Made by a program: the position numbers and the translations under genes
Assembly: GCA_964453435.1 (NCBI GenBank)
Contig: CAYVQZ010000063.1
Span: 1 to 27,228, forward strand
Source of the DNA: CAYVQZ01 sp964453435
GTDB taxonomy: Bacteria > Abyssobacteria > SURF-5
DNA: 27,228 bases
Direction of reading: 5' to 3'
The notes under the pieces: generated by a model
Seen by the model: the letters and a program-made list of their open reading frames with translations, nothing else
Databases searched by the model: none
What the model was told of the DNA's origin: nothing
In this document: positions 8,546 through 16,658 of the stretch, one piece after another
Position numbering within the stretch: the first letter of the stretch is position 1
Layout of the letters: every line of letters begins with the position of its first letter

Positions 8546-9433
8546 ATGCGGCACAAAAGCGGGTATCGGGGCATACTCTTCATGTTGCTCTGCATCGTCA
8601 TTGCGGGGTGCGCAGGGGAGGCCAAAGGAGGAAAAACCGTTTCCCCGGGGATAATCGCAAAGTATCATGTCGGAAATCTGGAAGAGATTTCTCCGAGCAG
8701 TCCCCTTTGGCAACAGGCTCACGAGACACTGGTGGATTTACTTCCTCAGGACGTAACGGACCCCAAGCTCATTCAAACCGGCGATTCCATACGAGTGCGA
8801 GCCATGTGTAATAACAATCGGATGGCGCTCCGCATCATCTGGGAAGATAGCACTCGGGACACAACAGATTTTGGCGACCAGTTTTCCGATGCCGTGGCGG
8901 TGCAGATTCCTCCTTCACCCGGAGGGGAGGTTCCCGACCCGACCATGGGCCAGCCCGGAAAAGCCGTGCACATTCATTTGTGGAGGGCATCGAATGAGCG
9001 CGACTCCGAAGAAGTTGAATGGAATCTGAAGCAGACCTTCCCGAACGCTGCGGTGGACCATTATCCATTTGAGGCGGCGCGGGAATCGGAGAGGGAGCGA
9101 ATGACGAGAAAATACGCGGCCGCGCTTGCCGCCGACAATCCCCAGACAACCGGAAGAACCAGGCGGGTAAACGACCTAATCGCCCAGGGGTTCGGCACGC
9201 TGACCCACTTGCCGCTCCAAGCCTCCGACGGATGGAGCGAATGGGAAAACGGTCGCTGGACTGTGGTAATCTCTCGGCCCCTGGCCGTTCCGGAATGGCC
9301 TGGCGGAGAAGGCTTCGAGGTCGGAAACAACACGTTCGTTGCCTTTGCCGTCTGGGATGGCGGTCAAAAGCAGACGGGTTCGCGGAAAGTGCGAACGGCG
9401 TGGATACCGTTGACCTTGGAGGATAAACCGTGA
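8546..9433 (+). CDS. Heme b gamma subunit (ethylbenzene dehydrogenase-related), predicted lipoprotein
   Basis: A 295-residue protein of the heme-binding gamma family found in ethylbenzene dehydrogenase, selenate reductase and dimethylsulfide dehydrogenase. It would take electrons to or from the beta subunit on a b heme. The family pattern is visible: ALRIIWED near 95, a methionine in PTMGQPG (M134), HIHLWRA near 143, and a C-terminal GSRK with K281. Met and Lys are the heme ligands in EbdC, so M134 and K281 are the likely pair. The N-terminus carries a hydrophobic stretch ending in the lipobox VIAGC (C22), so it is probably lipid-anchored, whereas characterised relatives are soluble. A GGAGGGGAG ribosome site precedes the ATG. 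Its stop overlaps the next GTG start by four bases. Confidence 0.88.
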   Translation: MRHKSGYRGILFMLLCIVIAGCAGEAKGGKTVSPGIIAKYHVGNLEEISPSSPLWQQAHETLVDLLPQDVTDPKLIQTGDSIRVRAMCNNNRMALRIIWEDSTRDTTDFGDQFSDAVAVQIPPSPGGEVPDPTMGQPGKAVHIHLWRASNERDSEEVEWNLKQTFPNAAVDHYPFEAARESERERMTRKYAAALAADNPQTTGRTRRVNDLIAQGFGTLTHLPLQASDGWSEWENGRWTVVISRPLAVPEWPGGEGFEVGNNTFVAFAVWDGGQKQTGSRKVRTAWIPLTLEDKP

Positions 9434-10065
9434 GGGATTCTATAGAACTTTTGGAAAATGCAGTTTTCTTAAGGTTTCTATCGCTGTTGCTTCGCGTTCC
9501 GGGAAATGAGGCGGTGAGCCAGGCAATGGACTTGATAGAAAAACTTCCAAGTGAAATCCGGGCGGAAGCATTATCGTTGGCGAGGCGCATGGCAAAACCC
9601 GAAATGGAAGCCGAATACCATGCGCTGCTTGGCAGTGGAGGCCGAATATCTCCGTATGAATCGGATTACCGGGAACCCGGCTGCGACGGGATGCGGGAAA
9701 AAGGTGCGCTCTTGGGCGACGTGGCGGCTTTTTACCGCGCGTTTGGGTTTGATTCTTCAAATGAGATACTGGAGCCGCCCGACCATGTGGCTCTCGAACT
9801 GGCGTTCATCAGTTATTTGAAGCTGAAACAGGCCTACGCCCTGCTGCAACGACGAGACGAGGCCTATCGTATCTGCCTTGAAGCCGAAGAGAAATTCTTG
9901 AATGAACATCTCTCGGGATGGGTTCCTCAGTTGCTTGACGCGATAGGTCGTGAAGCCGAAGACGGGTTCTATGCGGAAGCCGGCCGTTTCATGAAGAGAT
10001 TTTTCCCGAACAAACAACAGACAGGGCAGCCCACACACGGGGCTTTCACGCTTACTGTTGGATGA
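9430..10065 (+). CDS. TorD/DmsD-family chaperone for the molybdoenzyme
   Basis: A 211-residue cytoplasmic, helix-rich protein that fits the TorD/NarJ-like chaperones, which hold the apo-catalytic subunit during cofactor insertion and Tat export. Typical features are an EYHALLGSGG segment near residue 58, followed by SPYESDY, a later FISYLKLKQA helix, and an EEKFLNEHLSGWVPQL stretch that matches the family's FLxxHLxxWxP motif. The start is a GTG that overlaps the gamma-subunit TGA as GTGA, a common coupling. Its place as the last gene matches the alpha-beta-gamma-chaperone layout of other type II systems. It ends two bases before the stop of the oppositely oriented acyl-CoA synthetase gene. 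Confidence 0.88.
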   Translation: MRDSIELLENAVFLRFLSLLLRVPGNEAVSQAMDLIEKLPSEIRAEALSLARRMAKPEMEAEYHALLGSGGRISPYESDYREPGCDGMREKGALLGDVAAFYRAFGFDSSNEILEPPDHVALELAFISYLKLKQAYALLQRRDEAYRICLEAEEKFLNEHLSGWVPQLLDAIGREAEDGFYAEAGRFMKRFFPNKQQTGQPTHGAFTLTVG

Positions 10066-10067
10066 TT

Positions 10068-11489
10068 TTACGGATGTTCTCCATCGCTTTTTCTTTTGAT
10101 TTCGGCGTATCTGACGAGGGCGAACATCGCCTTTGCGCAGTCGGCGGGGTTGTCGAAAAAGGGTATGTGTTTCCCCTTGAAAATTTCGTAGACCGGGCCC
10201 GCAAGCTCATGCTCATTCGCACACACGAGTGGTTTCCCGTATTTCTCGGGGATGGCCGCCAGCGCCTCTGCCATTTTGATTCGTCTTATCATTTCTTCCG
10301 GCCTCATGGTGCTGCGGAACTGTCCAACGTGGGGTGTGATTATTAGTCCGTCGATGTAATCCTGTTTCGCGACGATTTCTGCGATATCCGCGAGCGCATC
10401 GTTGCTTTTGCGCGCAATGGTGTCAATGGGGTTGACGGGTGGCGGCGCAAAGGCCCGCATTTGGTCTCGCAATTCCTCTTGGGCGTTCTGGGTCATCTCC
10501 GGAAGTTCCATCCCCATGCGGGAACATGCTTCGGCGCCGGTCACGCAGAATCCGCCCTGTGATGATATGATTGCGACCCGATTCGCCCGCGGGAGTGGCT
10601 GATAACACAGCGCCTCTGCCATGTCGAATATCTCCATGAAATCGTGCCACCTGATAACGCCGGCCTGGCGGCAGGCGGCTTCGAAGATGCTGTCATTTCC
10701 CGCAATGGCAGCCGTGTGCGAGCGGGCGGCGCGGGCTCCCGCACTGGTAGTTCCCGCCTTGTAAACGAGAAGCGGCTTCCGAGCTGTAACCTTCCGTGCT
10801 GTCTCAAGAAATTGACGACCGTCGCCGACATCCTCGACGTATCCGATGACGACTCTCGTCGTCGGGTCGTCACCCAGGTACTCGAGAAAGTCATTAAAGG
10901 AAATGCATGCCTGGTTTCCGCAACTCACGAATTTATTGACCCCATAGCTTCGTTTCTGAGTCGCATTATAAAGGTATTCTCCGAGAGAACCGCTTTGAGA
11001 AACAAATGAAACAGAACCCTTCGGGGGAAGCTCCCAGAAAAGGGTGTTCACATTAGCCTCGGCGCTCCAGACTCCCCAGCAGTTTGGTCCGACGAAGTAG
11101 AATCCGGCGTTTTTCGCCTCCTCGGCCAGGCTCTTTTGGATTTCGGCTCCTTCGGCGCTGATCTCGGCAAAGCCGGCGGTTATTACGACTCCACCTTTCA
11201 CATTCTTCTGCAGGCATTCACGAATGACGCCAGGAACCGCCGATGCATTAACGACAATCACCGCCAGGTCGATTTCCTCCGGTATCTCGGAAATTCTGGG
11301 ATAACAGCGAATCCCCTGAACCTCCGTCTCGTTCGGATTGACAGCGAACAACGTTCCGCGGTAACCCGCGGCGAGCATGTTGAATACGGTGCCGTAACCC
11401 CAGCGCTTCCTGTTGTTGCTGGCGCCTATTATGGCAACGGAACGCGGGCTGAATATCGCGTCCAACGAATGCTTCATTCGATGATACAT
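10068..11489 (-). CDS. ADP-forming acyl-CoA synthetase, alpha-type (CoA-binding and ligase) subunit
   Basis: A 473-residue protein with an N-terminal CoA-binding Rossmann domain (SVAIIGAS at 17-24) and succinyl-CoA-ligase-like domains, including GPNCWGV near 134 and SQSGSLG near 164. H258 in ARSHTAAIAG is the expected phosphorylated histidine. The family interconverts acetyl- or acyl-CoA plus ADP and phosphate with the free acid plus ATP. The length equals that of separate alpha subunits (AcdA), so the ATP-grasp beta domain is absent here and no beta gene is seen nearby. It may be encoded elsewhere, or this copy may act differently. The ATG at 11489 has a GGAGG site eight bases upstream. The gene follows priA on the same strand with a 174-base gap holding its own possible promoter. 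Confidence 0.87.
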   Translation of the reverse strand: MYHRMKHSLDAIFSPRSVAIIGASNNRKRWGYGTVFNMLAAGYRGTLFAVNPNETEVQGIRCYPRISEIPEEIDLAVIVVNASAVPGVIRECLQKNVKGGVVITAGFAEISAEGAEIQKSLAEEAKNAGFYFVGPNCWGVWSAEANVNTLFWELPPKGSVSFVSQSGSLGEYLYNATQKRSYGVNKFVSCGNQACISFNDFLEYLGDDPTTRVVIGYVEDVGDGRQFLETARKVTARKPLLVYKAGTTSAGARAARSHTAAIAGNDSIFEAACRQAGVIRWHDFMEIFDMAEALCYQPLPRANRVAIISSQGGFCVTGAEACSRMGMELPEMTQNAQEELRDQMRAFAPPPVNPIDTIARKSNDALADIAEIVAKQDYIDGLIITPHVGQFRSTMRPEEMIRRIKMAEALAAIPEKYGKPLVCANEHELAGPVYEIFKGKHIPFFDNPADCAKAMFALVRYAEIKRKSDGEHP

Positions 11490-11590
11490 GCACTGCGCCT
11501 CCTCTGCTCCTTCTTGCCAGAATTTTCCGACAGCGACGGTGAATGATTCGACCGCTGCCTCTGCAAAACAGTCGATTGACTCTTTTAATC

Positions 11591-11599
11591 AATATACCA
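11591..11599 (-). promoter_or_regulatory. Possible extended -10 promoter for the acyl-CoA synthetase gene
   Basis: On the minus strand the sequence reads TGGTATATT, which fits the extended -10 form TGnTATAAT with one mismatch. No good -35 box lies 16-18 bases upstream. It sits about 100 bases before the start codon. Confidence 0.35.
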
Positions 11600-11607
11600 C
11601 AAGCGCC

Positions 11608-11630
11608 CGCCGAGAAACCCCTCCTCGGCG
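11608..11630 (-). terminator. GC-rich hairpin after priA
   Basis: A perfect seven-base stem, CGCCGAG with CTCGGCG around a nine-base loop, lies 34 bases past the priA stop. No T-run follows on the minus strand, so it is at most a weak terminator or an RNA-stability hairpin. Confidence 0.35.
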
Positions 11631-11663
11631 CCCGCACGAAAATCTTTCCGAAAGCCGAATTTG

Positions 11664-14135
11664 CTACATCATTGACAGCGCGTCGATGTCCACGGTTAAG
11701 CGAGTCCTCGCAGCCCGAAGCTTCTTATGCGCTTCGGTGATATCGCTCCCGATGGATTTCAGCAACGAGGTGCTGGATGTCAGCATCAGAAATCTGACCC
11801 GGTGGCGCCCTTTGATTTTCGCGAGTGGAGCCGGTGACGGCCCGAGTACGGTGAGCGCCTGGCCTCCGGTGCGTTTCTCAACCTCTTTTGGTATTTGCAC
11901 CAGTGTGCGAATAGCCTGCAGCGCGTTTTTCTGCGACGTGGAGTCGATTAGCACGTTCGCAAGATGACGGGCCGGAGGAAATCCTAACTGGCGCCGCAGT
12001 TTCATTTCCGAATCATAGAATCTTCGATAATCCTGTTTCGTCGCCGCCTGAATCGCATAGTTTGAAGGATTGTATGTTTGAATGACTACTTCACCGACGA
12101 GGTGGCTCCGTCCGGACCGACCGGCAACCTGCATCAGCAATTGAAATGTGCGCTCGGCGGCGCGGAAATCCGGAATGCTGAGGGCAATATCGGCGAGCAC
12201 GACCCCAACCAATGTGACCCGCGGAAAATCCAAGCCTTTGGCGAGCATCTGGGTTCCGACAAGCACGTCGATATCGCCTTTTTCAAAGGAAGAAAGAATT
12301 TTTTCATGCGCCCACTTTGTGGACGTCGTATCGGCGTCCATTCTCTGGACCCTCGCCTTGGGGAAGATGTTCTGTAGTTCCTCCTCCACTCGTTCCGTGC
12401 CCGTGCCGAATTTCGCAAGCTTGGGGTGCCCGCAATACGGACATTCCTCGGGCACCCGTTGCATGGAATTGCAGTAATGGCATTTCATGCGGTTTTCCCT
12501 TGCATGGTACGTAAGGCCGACACTGCAGTGGGGGCAACTGAGGGACAAACCACATTTGGGACAAAGAAAAAACGGAGTATAACCGCGCCGGTTCAGAAAT
12601 ATGATGACCTGCTCGCCGCGGGAAAGCTTCTCGTCGATTTTAAAACAAAGTTCGTCGGATAGAGAGGTTTCGACCGTCTGGCCTTTCTTTGTCTCACGCA
12701 GGTCGATCAAGCGAATCGTCGGCAGAGACTGATTGCCGATTCTCGTGGTGAGTCCCACGCGCAGGTACTTCCCGAGTTCCGCATTATGATACGTCTCAAG
12801 AGAGGGGGTCGCGGTGCCGAGCAATACGACAGCGCCCGCATCCCGGGCGCGAACAACCGAAACGTCGCGCGCCTGGTAGCGGGGAGTCTCATCCTGTTTG
12901 TATGATGACTCGTGCTCCTCGTCGACCACAATGAGTCCCAGATTCCTGACAGGGGCGAAGACGGCGGACCTCGCGCCGACAACGATGTTGCGGATGCCGG
13001 AACGAATTTGGCGCCACTCGTCGTAGCGTTCTCCCGACGAGAGGCGGCTGTGCATCACGGCGACGGAATCACCGAATCGCGCCCGAAATCGGGCAACCGT
13101 CTGAGGAGTAAGCGAAATTTCGGGAACAAGCACGATTGCGTCCTTGCCCTGTTTCTTAACGAGCTCGATTGCTTGAAGGTAGACTTCGGTCTTGCCGCTT
13201 CCGGTAATGCCCTCGAGAAGGATTGCCTGAAACTCGCCTTTTTCAAGATACTGTCCAACAAGTTTGAGGGCTGCCTGCTGCTCGGAGGTGAGTCGGTGCT
13301 TGACTGCCGCTGTCTCATCGATAAACTGATGCGGATATAAGCGGAGCACCTCCCGTTGAAAGAGTTCTATGAATCCCTTCTTGACCAGTCTGTGAATGCT
13401 GTCATATGAACAGCCCGCGGCTCGAGTAATGTCGCTGACGAGCATTTCCTCGCGTTCCGAGAGCATCTTCAGGGAGGCAGCCTGCTTCGGAGACGAACTG
13501 CCAAGTTCATTGATTGTTTTGTCCGCGTCGACATCAGGGGCAATCCTGACTGCGCTCACTCGGCGGGGCTTTGCCTGTCCGCGAATAACGGCGTCACGAG
13601 AAACGATCCCCCTTTTCTCCAGCGCGCTCAGGGCGCCGTACAGCCCTTCTGTTCCGACTTTTCTCTGGAGGTGAGCCACGCTCATTTGCTTCTTCTCCAA
13701 GATGAGCCGCGCTATCTCGTACTGCCTGGGCGCATTCGCTCGAAGGTCGGAAAGAATTCGATTCAGAGAGGATGCCGCCGCCGGGACTGCTGTAATTCGG
13801 GTCTTTGCGGCAAGTCTCACCCCGGGCGGCAAGGCGCAGTCAAGCGCCTGTCCCCAGGAACAAAGGTAATAGTCGGCTATCCAGCGGGTCAGACGGAAAA
13901 GATTCTCATCGAAAAGCGGTTCGGGGTCAAGGACATCACAGATAGGTTTAATTTTGAAGCCGGGCGCCTGAGAGGTCACATCGACAACATAGCCGGTCGA
14001 CAAATGCTTGCGAAGATAGACCGCCACCCGTACTCCTCGTTTGATATGTCCTCTCAACTCATCAGGAACGGAATACGTGTAGGTACGGTCCAATGGAAGA
14101 TTAAAAACAATTTGGGCGTAAGTGGGTTCGGACAT
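11664..14135 (-). CDS. priA: Primosomal protein N' (PriA replication-restart helicase)
   Basis: DNA helicase that reloads the replication machinery at stalled forks. Counting from the ATG at 14135 (823 residues), it has the N-terminal 3'-DNA-end-binding domain (YAQIVFNLPLDRTYTYSVP at 5-23), Walker A GITGSGKT at 309-316 and the DEEH box at 405-408. Eight zinc-binding cysteines lie in four pairs at about 525/528, 534/537, 552/555 and 565/568. The helicase motifs GTQMLAKGLDFP and QVAGRSGR follow. The length is within the normal range or slightly above it (E. coli 732, others to about 830). An in-frame GTG at 14144 would add three residues; neither start has a clear ribosome site. No replication or peptide-deformylase genes, which are common neighbours, are adjacent. 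Confidence 0.96.
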   Translation of the reverse strand: MSEPTYAQIVFNLPLDRTYTYSVPDELRGHIKRGVRVAVYLRKHLSTGYVVDVTSQAPGFKIKPICDVLDPEPLFDENLFRLTRWIADYYLCSWGQALDCALPPGVRLAAKTRITAVPAAASSLNRILSDLRANAPRQYEIARLILEKKQMSVAHLQRKVGTEGLYGALSALEKRGIVSRDAVIRGQAKPRRVSAVRIAPDVDADKTINELGSSSPKQAASLKMLSEREEMLVSDITRAAGCSYDSIHRLVKKGFIELFQREVLRLYPHQFIDETAAVKHRLTSEQQAALKLVGQYLEKGEFQAILLEGITGSGKTEVYLQAIELVKKQGKDAIVLVPEISLTPQTVARFRARFGDSVAVMHSRLSSGERYDEWRQIRSGIRNIVVGARSAVFAPVRNLGLIVVDEEHESSYKQDETPRYQARDVSVVRARDAGAVVLLGTATPSLETYHNAELGKYLRVGLTTRIGNQSLPTIRLIDLRETKKGQTVETSLSDELCFKIDEKLSRGEQVIIFLNRRGYTPFFLCPKCGLSLSCPHCSVGLTYHARENRMKCHYCNSMQRVPEECPYCGHPKLAKFGTGTERVEEELQNIFPKARVQRMDADTTSTKWAHEKILSSFEKGDIDVLVGTQMLAKGLDFPRVTLVGVVLADIALSIPDFRAAERTFQLLMQVAGRSGRSHLVGEVVIQTYNPSNYAIQAATKQDYRRFYDSEMKLRRQLGFPPARHLANVLIDSTSQKNALQAIRTLVQIPKEVEKRTGGQALTVLGPSPAPLAKIKGRHRVRFLMLTSSTSLLKSIGSDITEAHKKLRAARTRLTVDIDALSMM

Positions 14136-14159
14136 GTCGGACACCGGACACTATAAATC

Positions 14160-14189
14160 AAATGGGCCTGTAGCTATTCAGGCCCATTT
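14160..14189. terminator. Perfect 11-base-stem hairpin between the HNH gene and priA
   Basis: AAATGGGCCTG and CAGGCCCATTT pair perfectly around an eight-base loop. It lies downstream of the HNH gene and just upstream of priA. On the minus strand it is followed by the T-rich GATTTATAG, so it may end HNH transcription or sit in the priA leader. Confidence 0.5.
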
Positions 14190-14253
14190 CCTTAAAACTA
14201 TCGGCTTATGCCACCGCCGTTATCGAAAAAACCTCTCGACAGAACCGACACAA

Positions 14254-14268
14254 AGACGGCTCCCGTCT
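14254..14268 (-). terminator. Short hairpin right after the HNH endonuclease stop
   Basis: On the minus strand AGACGG and CCGTCT form a six-base stem with a three-base loop immediately after the stop codon, followed by TTGTGT. It is a plausible but short intrinsic terminator. Confidence 0.45.
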
Positions 14269-14269
14269 G

Positions 14270-14860
14270 TCACTCCTTTAACTCCACGTCCCAATACGCG
14301 GCATCGACAAATCTTTGCCAACTTGCCCTGCGCATCGAGGTGAAGCTCTCGCCCGAATACGGTATCCACCGTGGTTTTCGCGGCTTTCTTATCAAGGGCA
14401 TGCTCGCTTCTTCGGGCAGCCGGTTGCCCTTTCGCACGTTGCACGGAACGCACGCGAGCACAAGATTTTCCCACGTGGAACGGCCACCGAGACTCTTCGG
14501 AACGACATGGTCAAGCGTGAGCTCCCATTTTTTGAATTTTTTCCCGCAATATTGGCAGCGATTTTTATCCCTCTCAAAGATATTGCGCCTTGAAAATTTG
14601 ATTTCACGACGATGCACCCCATTGAAGACGGTGAGAACCATCACCTCGGGAATCTTGAGTTTGAAGTTCACGGTATGGATGCAATACTCGTCGGCGGTCT
14701 TGGAAAGCTCCTTCCAGTCATCGAAATCGTAGGTGGAAAAATCGTCGGGCGACACTACTTTGGCATAGCCCTGATACAACAGGGCTATCGCACGCTGCGC
14801 ATTTGCAACATTAATTGCGATCCAAGACCTGTTGAGAATTAATACGCTTTCATTGAGCAT
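14270..14860 (-). CDS. HNH endonuclease domain protein
   Basis: A 196-residue protein with a C-terminal HNH nuclease fold. From the ATG at 14860, the zinc cysteines are C102/C105 (CQYC) and C137/C140 (CVPC). The catalytic segment is LTLDHVVP with H118, followed by N132 in TWEN and N141 after CVPC. The N-terminal part, starting LNESVLILNRSW, is typical of a stand-alone HNH family widespread in bacteria whose biological role is not settled. I prefer the ATG at 14860 because GGGGAA precedes it and because longer in-frame starts would run across a strong promoter at 14886-14914. No methyltransferase or other restriction gene is adjacent, so a restriction role is not supported. Confidence 0.87.
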   Translation of the reverse strand: MLNESVLILNRSWIAINVANAQRAIALLYQGYAKVVSPDDFSTYDFDDWKELSKTADEYCIHTVNFKLKIPEVMVLTVFNGVHRREIKFSRRNIFERDKNRCQYCGKKFKKWELTLDHVVPKSLGGRSTWENLVLACVPCNVRKGNRLPEEASMPLIRKPRKPRWIPYSGESFTSMRRASWQRFVDAAYWDVELKE

Positions 14861-14885
14861 GACGAATTCCCCAAATTGCGCCCAT

Positions 14886-14914
14886 ATTATAGTAACGCGA
14901 AGGGAAAAAGTCAA
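14886..14914 (-). promoter_or_regulatory. Sigma70-type promoter for the HNH gene
   Basis: On the minus strand the -35 box TTGACT (14909-14914) and the perfect -10 box TATAAT (14886-14891) are separated by exactly 17 bases. The start codon at 14860 follows after about 20 bases of leader. This is the best housekeeping promoter in the window. Confidence 0.75.
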
Positions 14915-15337
14915 GTTAAATGATTGTGCGGGTTCTGTTTAAACACTCTCTGAAAAGGGAAAGATTTGGCTGGGCGAGCAGCAGGAGGGCAGGGAATTAA
15001 CTGTGGGTCCGCGCCTCGTCTGCGCCGAGATTGTACTCGAAGATGAAAACTTCCCCGCGAAACATCGACCATGAACGAACCGGCTGAAAGGAGCAAGCGT
15101 TTCTGTCAGGTGCTCCGAAAGCGGAGGAGCATTGCTCCCTATGGAACGGATTGCGGGCCGGAATACTCTTCTGCGCCATGTGTCAGGGAGCGCTCCTCCG
15201 GCGCCCGAGCGACCTGCAAGGTTTCGGTGACTCGTATCGGCCCTGGTATTACCCGTCGGCCGCTTCGCGCATTGAACGCTCGCGGGGTCCGGCGCGAAAA
15301 TTCAGGCTCGAGCGCCTCGGTGTTTGGAGAAGCGAAA
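14915..15337. other. Gene-free stretch between the HNH and thioesterase genes
   Basis: I see no convincing gene in these 423 bases. Open frames on both strands are rich in arginine, serine and proline and have no family look. Small inverted repeats occur, such as GAGCATTGCTC near 15129 and GGAGCGCTCC near 15188. The stretch may be a decayed gene or the 3' untranslated region of the thioesterase operon. Confidence 0.5.
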
Positions 15338-15814
15338 TCAATTGTCCGACTTCATGCGAACGGCGACAACTTCCCCCTTCACACACTCTTCCCCGTTCGC
15401 GAACAGTGATGTCTCGACAACCATGCTGCGGTTGCCTTTTTTGACCACCTTCGACCTCAGTTCCAGCTCCGTATTCATGGGAGTTCGCTTCAGATATGTG
15501 ACCGTGAGTTTTGCAGTCGCGTAATCGAGGTCATCGCCTTCTCCCATCTCGCGCCCCTCCAGCCTGTACGCGGTTGCGATGGCGGTGTACACGCTGTGGC
15601 AATCGATCAGGGTTGCGGCGATACCTCCGTTCAGAGAATCTGCGGGGCCGGATGAATGGAAACTTTCGGGGTTCCATCTGCAGACGGCCTCGTCGCCTTC
15701 CCAATAACTCTTTATCTTGAGACCTCGCTCGTTGTCTGCTCCACACCCGTAACAATACCGTCGCGGTGAGCCCGGCGGTACCAGTTCCTGGAAAGCCCTC
15801 TCCTGGTGAGTCAT
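15338..15814 (-). CDS. PaaI/YigI-like hotdog-fold thioesterase
   Basis: A 158-residue protein of the hotdog thioesterase superfamily, which hydrolyses acyl-CoA or related thioesters in the cytoplasm. The segment SLNGGIAATLIDCHS (near 60-74) matches the conserved loop and central helix, usually HGGxxxxLxD; the usual histidine is asparagine here. The later AKLTVTYLKRTP stretch is the typical following beta strand. The N-terminal part has CYGCGADNERGLKI, a small motif common in this subgroup. It is probably co-transcribed with the upstream PEBP gene, which ends 32 bases before. A GGAGG sequence lies 13 bases before the ATG, a rather long spacing. The acyl substrate cannot be told from sequence. 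Confidence 0.85.
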   Translation of the reverse strand: MTHQERAFQELVPPGSPRRYCYGCGADNERGLKIKSYWEGDEAVCRWNPESFHSSGPADSLNGGIAATLIDCHSVYTAIATAYRLEGREMGEGDDLDYATAKLTVTYLKRTPMNTELELRSKVVKKGNRSMVVETSLFANGEECVKGEVVAVRMKSDN

Positions 15815-15846
15815 TATCTTCGGAAGTCCTCCTCTTTCAAACCATG

Positions 15847-16416
15847 CTATCTACCGTAGCGTCCCATCAACTGCCCCTCGGCAAGTATGTGCCCCTCGAT
15901 TGCCTCCAACACTTCCGCCTTCGTTGCTCCGACATCGAGAGCAGGCTCGATGTCAACGGCATAAAGCTTGAAGAAATAACGATGTTGAGGGCCGGGAGGC
16001 GGGCATGGGCCTCCATAACCGAGATTGCCGAAATCATTTCGCCCGTGCTTGGCGCCTCCAAGAACCTCTTCGTCTGAAGGCACACGCTCCGGCAGGAAAG
16101 CCGTTTCCGGCGTCAGTCCGAACAGAACCCAGTGGACCCAGGTTCCAACGGGCGCGTCGGGGTCGTCGCAGATGAGAACAAGACTCTTCGCGCCGTCGGG
16201 CGGGGCGGACCAGGAAAGCGGTGGAGAGATGTCTTCTCCGTCGCATGTGTACTGTTTCGGAATTGTTCCGCCTTCTTGAAAAGCGCTGCTCTGAATTTGC
16301 ATGATTTCAAAACCTCCTTTTATGTTCTGCGAGCCGCAAACAAAATTGACGGGAACGAGAAGAAAACAAAGAAGCGCCACCAGACACACCGGTCGTCGCA
16401 AGTTGCCTTTTTTCAT
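15847..16416 (-). CDS. Exported YbhB/YbcL-family (PEBP-like) protein
   Basis: A 189-residue protein with an N-terminal signal peptide (positive KKGNLRR, then a hydrophobic core, with cleavage near residue 28), followed by a phosphatidylethanolamine-binding-protein fold. Conserved PEBP features are visible: CDGEDISPPLSW, the ligand-pocket DDPDAP, WVHWVLF, and GPCPPPGPQHRYFF. The bacterial members (YbhB/YbcL, called Raf-kinase-inhibitor-like) have no firmly established role. I use the ATG at 16416 because GGAGG lies nine bases upstream and the signal peptide begins there; a longer frame opens 48 bases upstream. It heads a two-gene unit with the thioesterase and has a sigma70-like promoter at 16472-16500. 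Confidence 0.9.
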   Translation of the reverse strand: MKKGNLRRPVCLVALLCFLLVPVNFVCGSQNIKGGFEIMQIQSSAFQEGGTIPKQYTCDGEDISPPLSWSAPPDGAKSLVLICDDPDAPVGTWVHWVLFGLTPETAFLPERVPSDEEVLGGAKHGRNDFGNLGYGGPCPPPGPQHRYFFKLYAVDIEPALDVGATKAEVLEAIEGHILAEGQLMGRYGR

Positions 16417-16471
16417 GGCTGCGTACCTCCGTCTCTTCAAGACCATCCCCTGACAATTTCTCATCCGTACA

Positions 16472-16500
16472 ATTGTAACTTACATGATTCCCATCGGCAA
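16472..16500 (-). promoter_or_regulatory. Sigma70-like promoter for the PEBP/thioesterase unit
   Basis: On the minus strand, TTGCCG (16495-16500) and TACAAT (16472-16477) are 17 bases apart, each close to consensus. An ACAATTGT palindrome overlaps the -10 box and could bind a regulator. The leader would be roughly 50 bases long. Confidence 0.5.
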
Positions 16501-16562
16501 ATCCGAAATGACGATGCAATGGCCTTTTCGACCAGGCCTGCGAAAGATGTCGTCAAAAATGC

Positions 16563-16590
16563 TTGAATAGCGGCATACCGAAAGTATATC
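16563..16590 (+). promoter_or_regulatory. Possible promoter for the GPH symporter gene
   Basis: TTGAAT (16563-16568) and TATATC (16585-16590) are 16 bases apart, each matching four of six consensus bases. They lie about 70 bases before the GTG start. An overlapping minus-strand TGATATACT also looks like an extended -10. Confidence 0.35.
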
Positions 16591-16658
16591 ATCTCTAAAC
16601 GCCCCGTCTGCCAACGCAGGCGTATTCTTGTGTCAAGAAGCCGCAATGGAGTGTCTCT

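Noticed and set aside
8835..9590. A 251-codon minus-strand open frame
   Set aside because: It overlaps the gamma subunit and chaperone genes, whose motifs are convincing, and its product is Ser/Arg/Pro-rich.
14270..14914. Longer start for the HNH gene at 14914
   Set aside because: Its first 18 codons would overlap a strong promoter, and the shorter ATG has a ribosome site and matches the family N-terminus.
15071..15409. A possible 112-codon plus-strand gene in the stretch before the thioesterase
   Set aside because: It has no ribosome site, an Arg/Ser-rich product, and runs into the antisense of the thioesterase gene.
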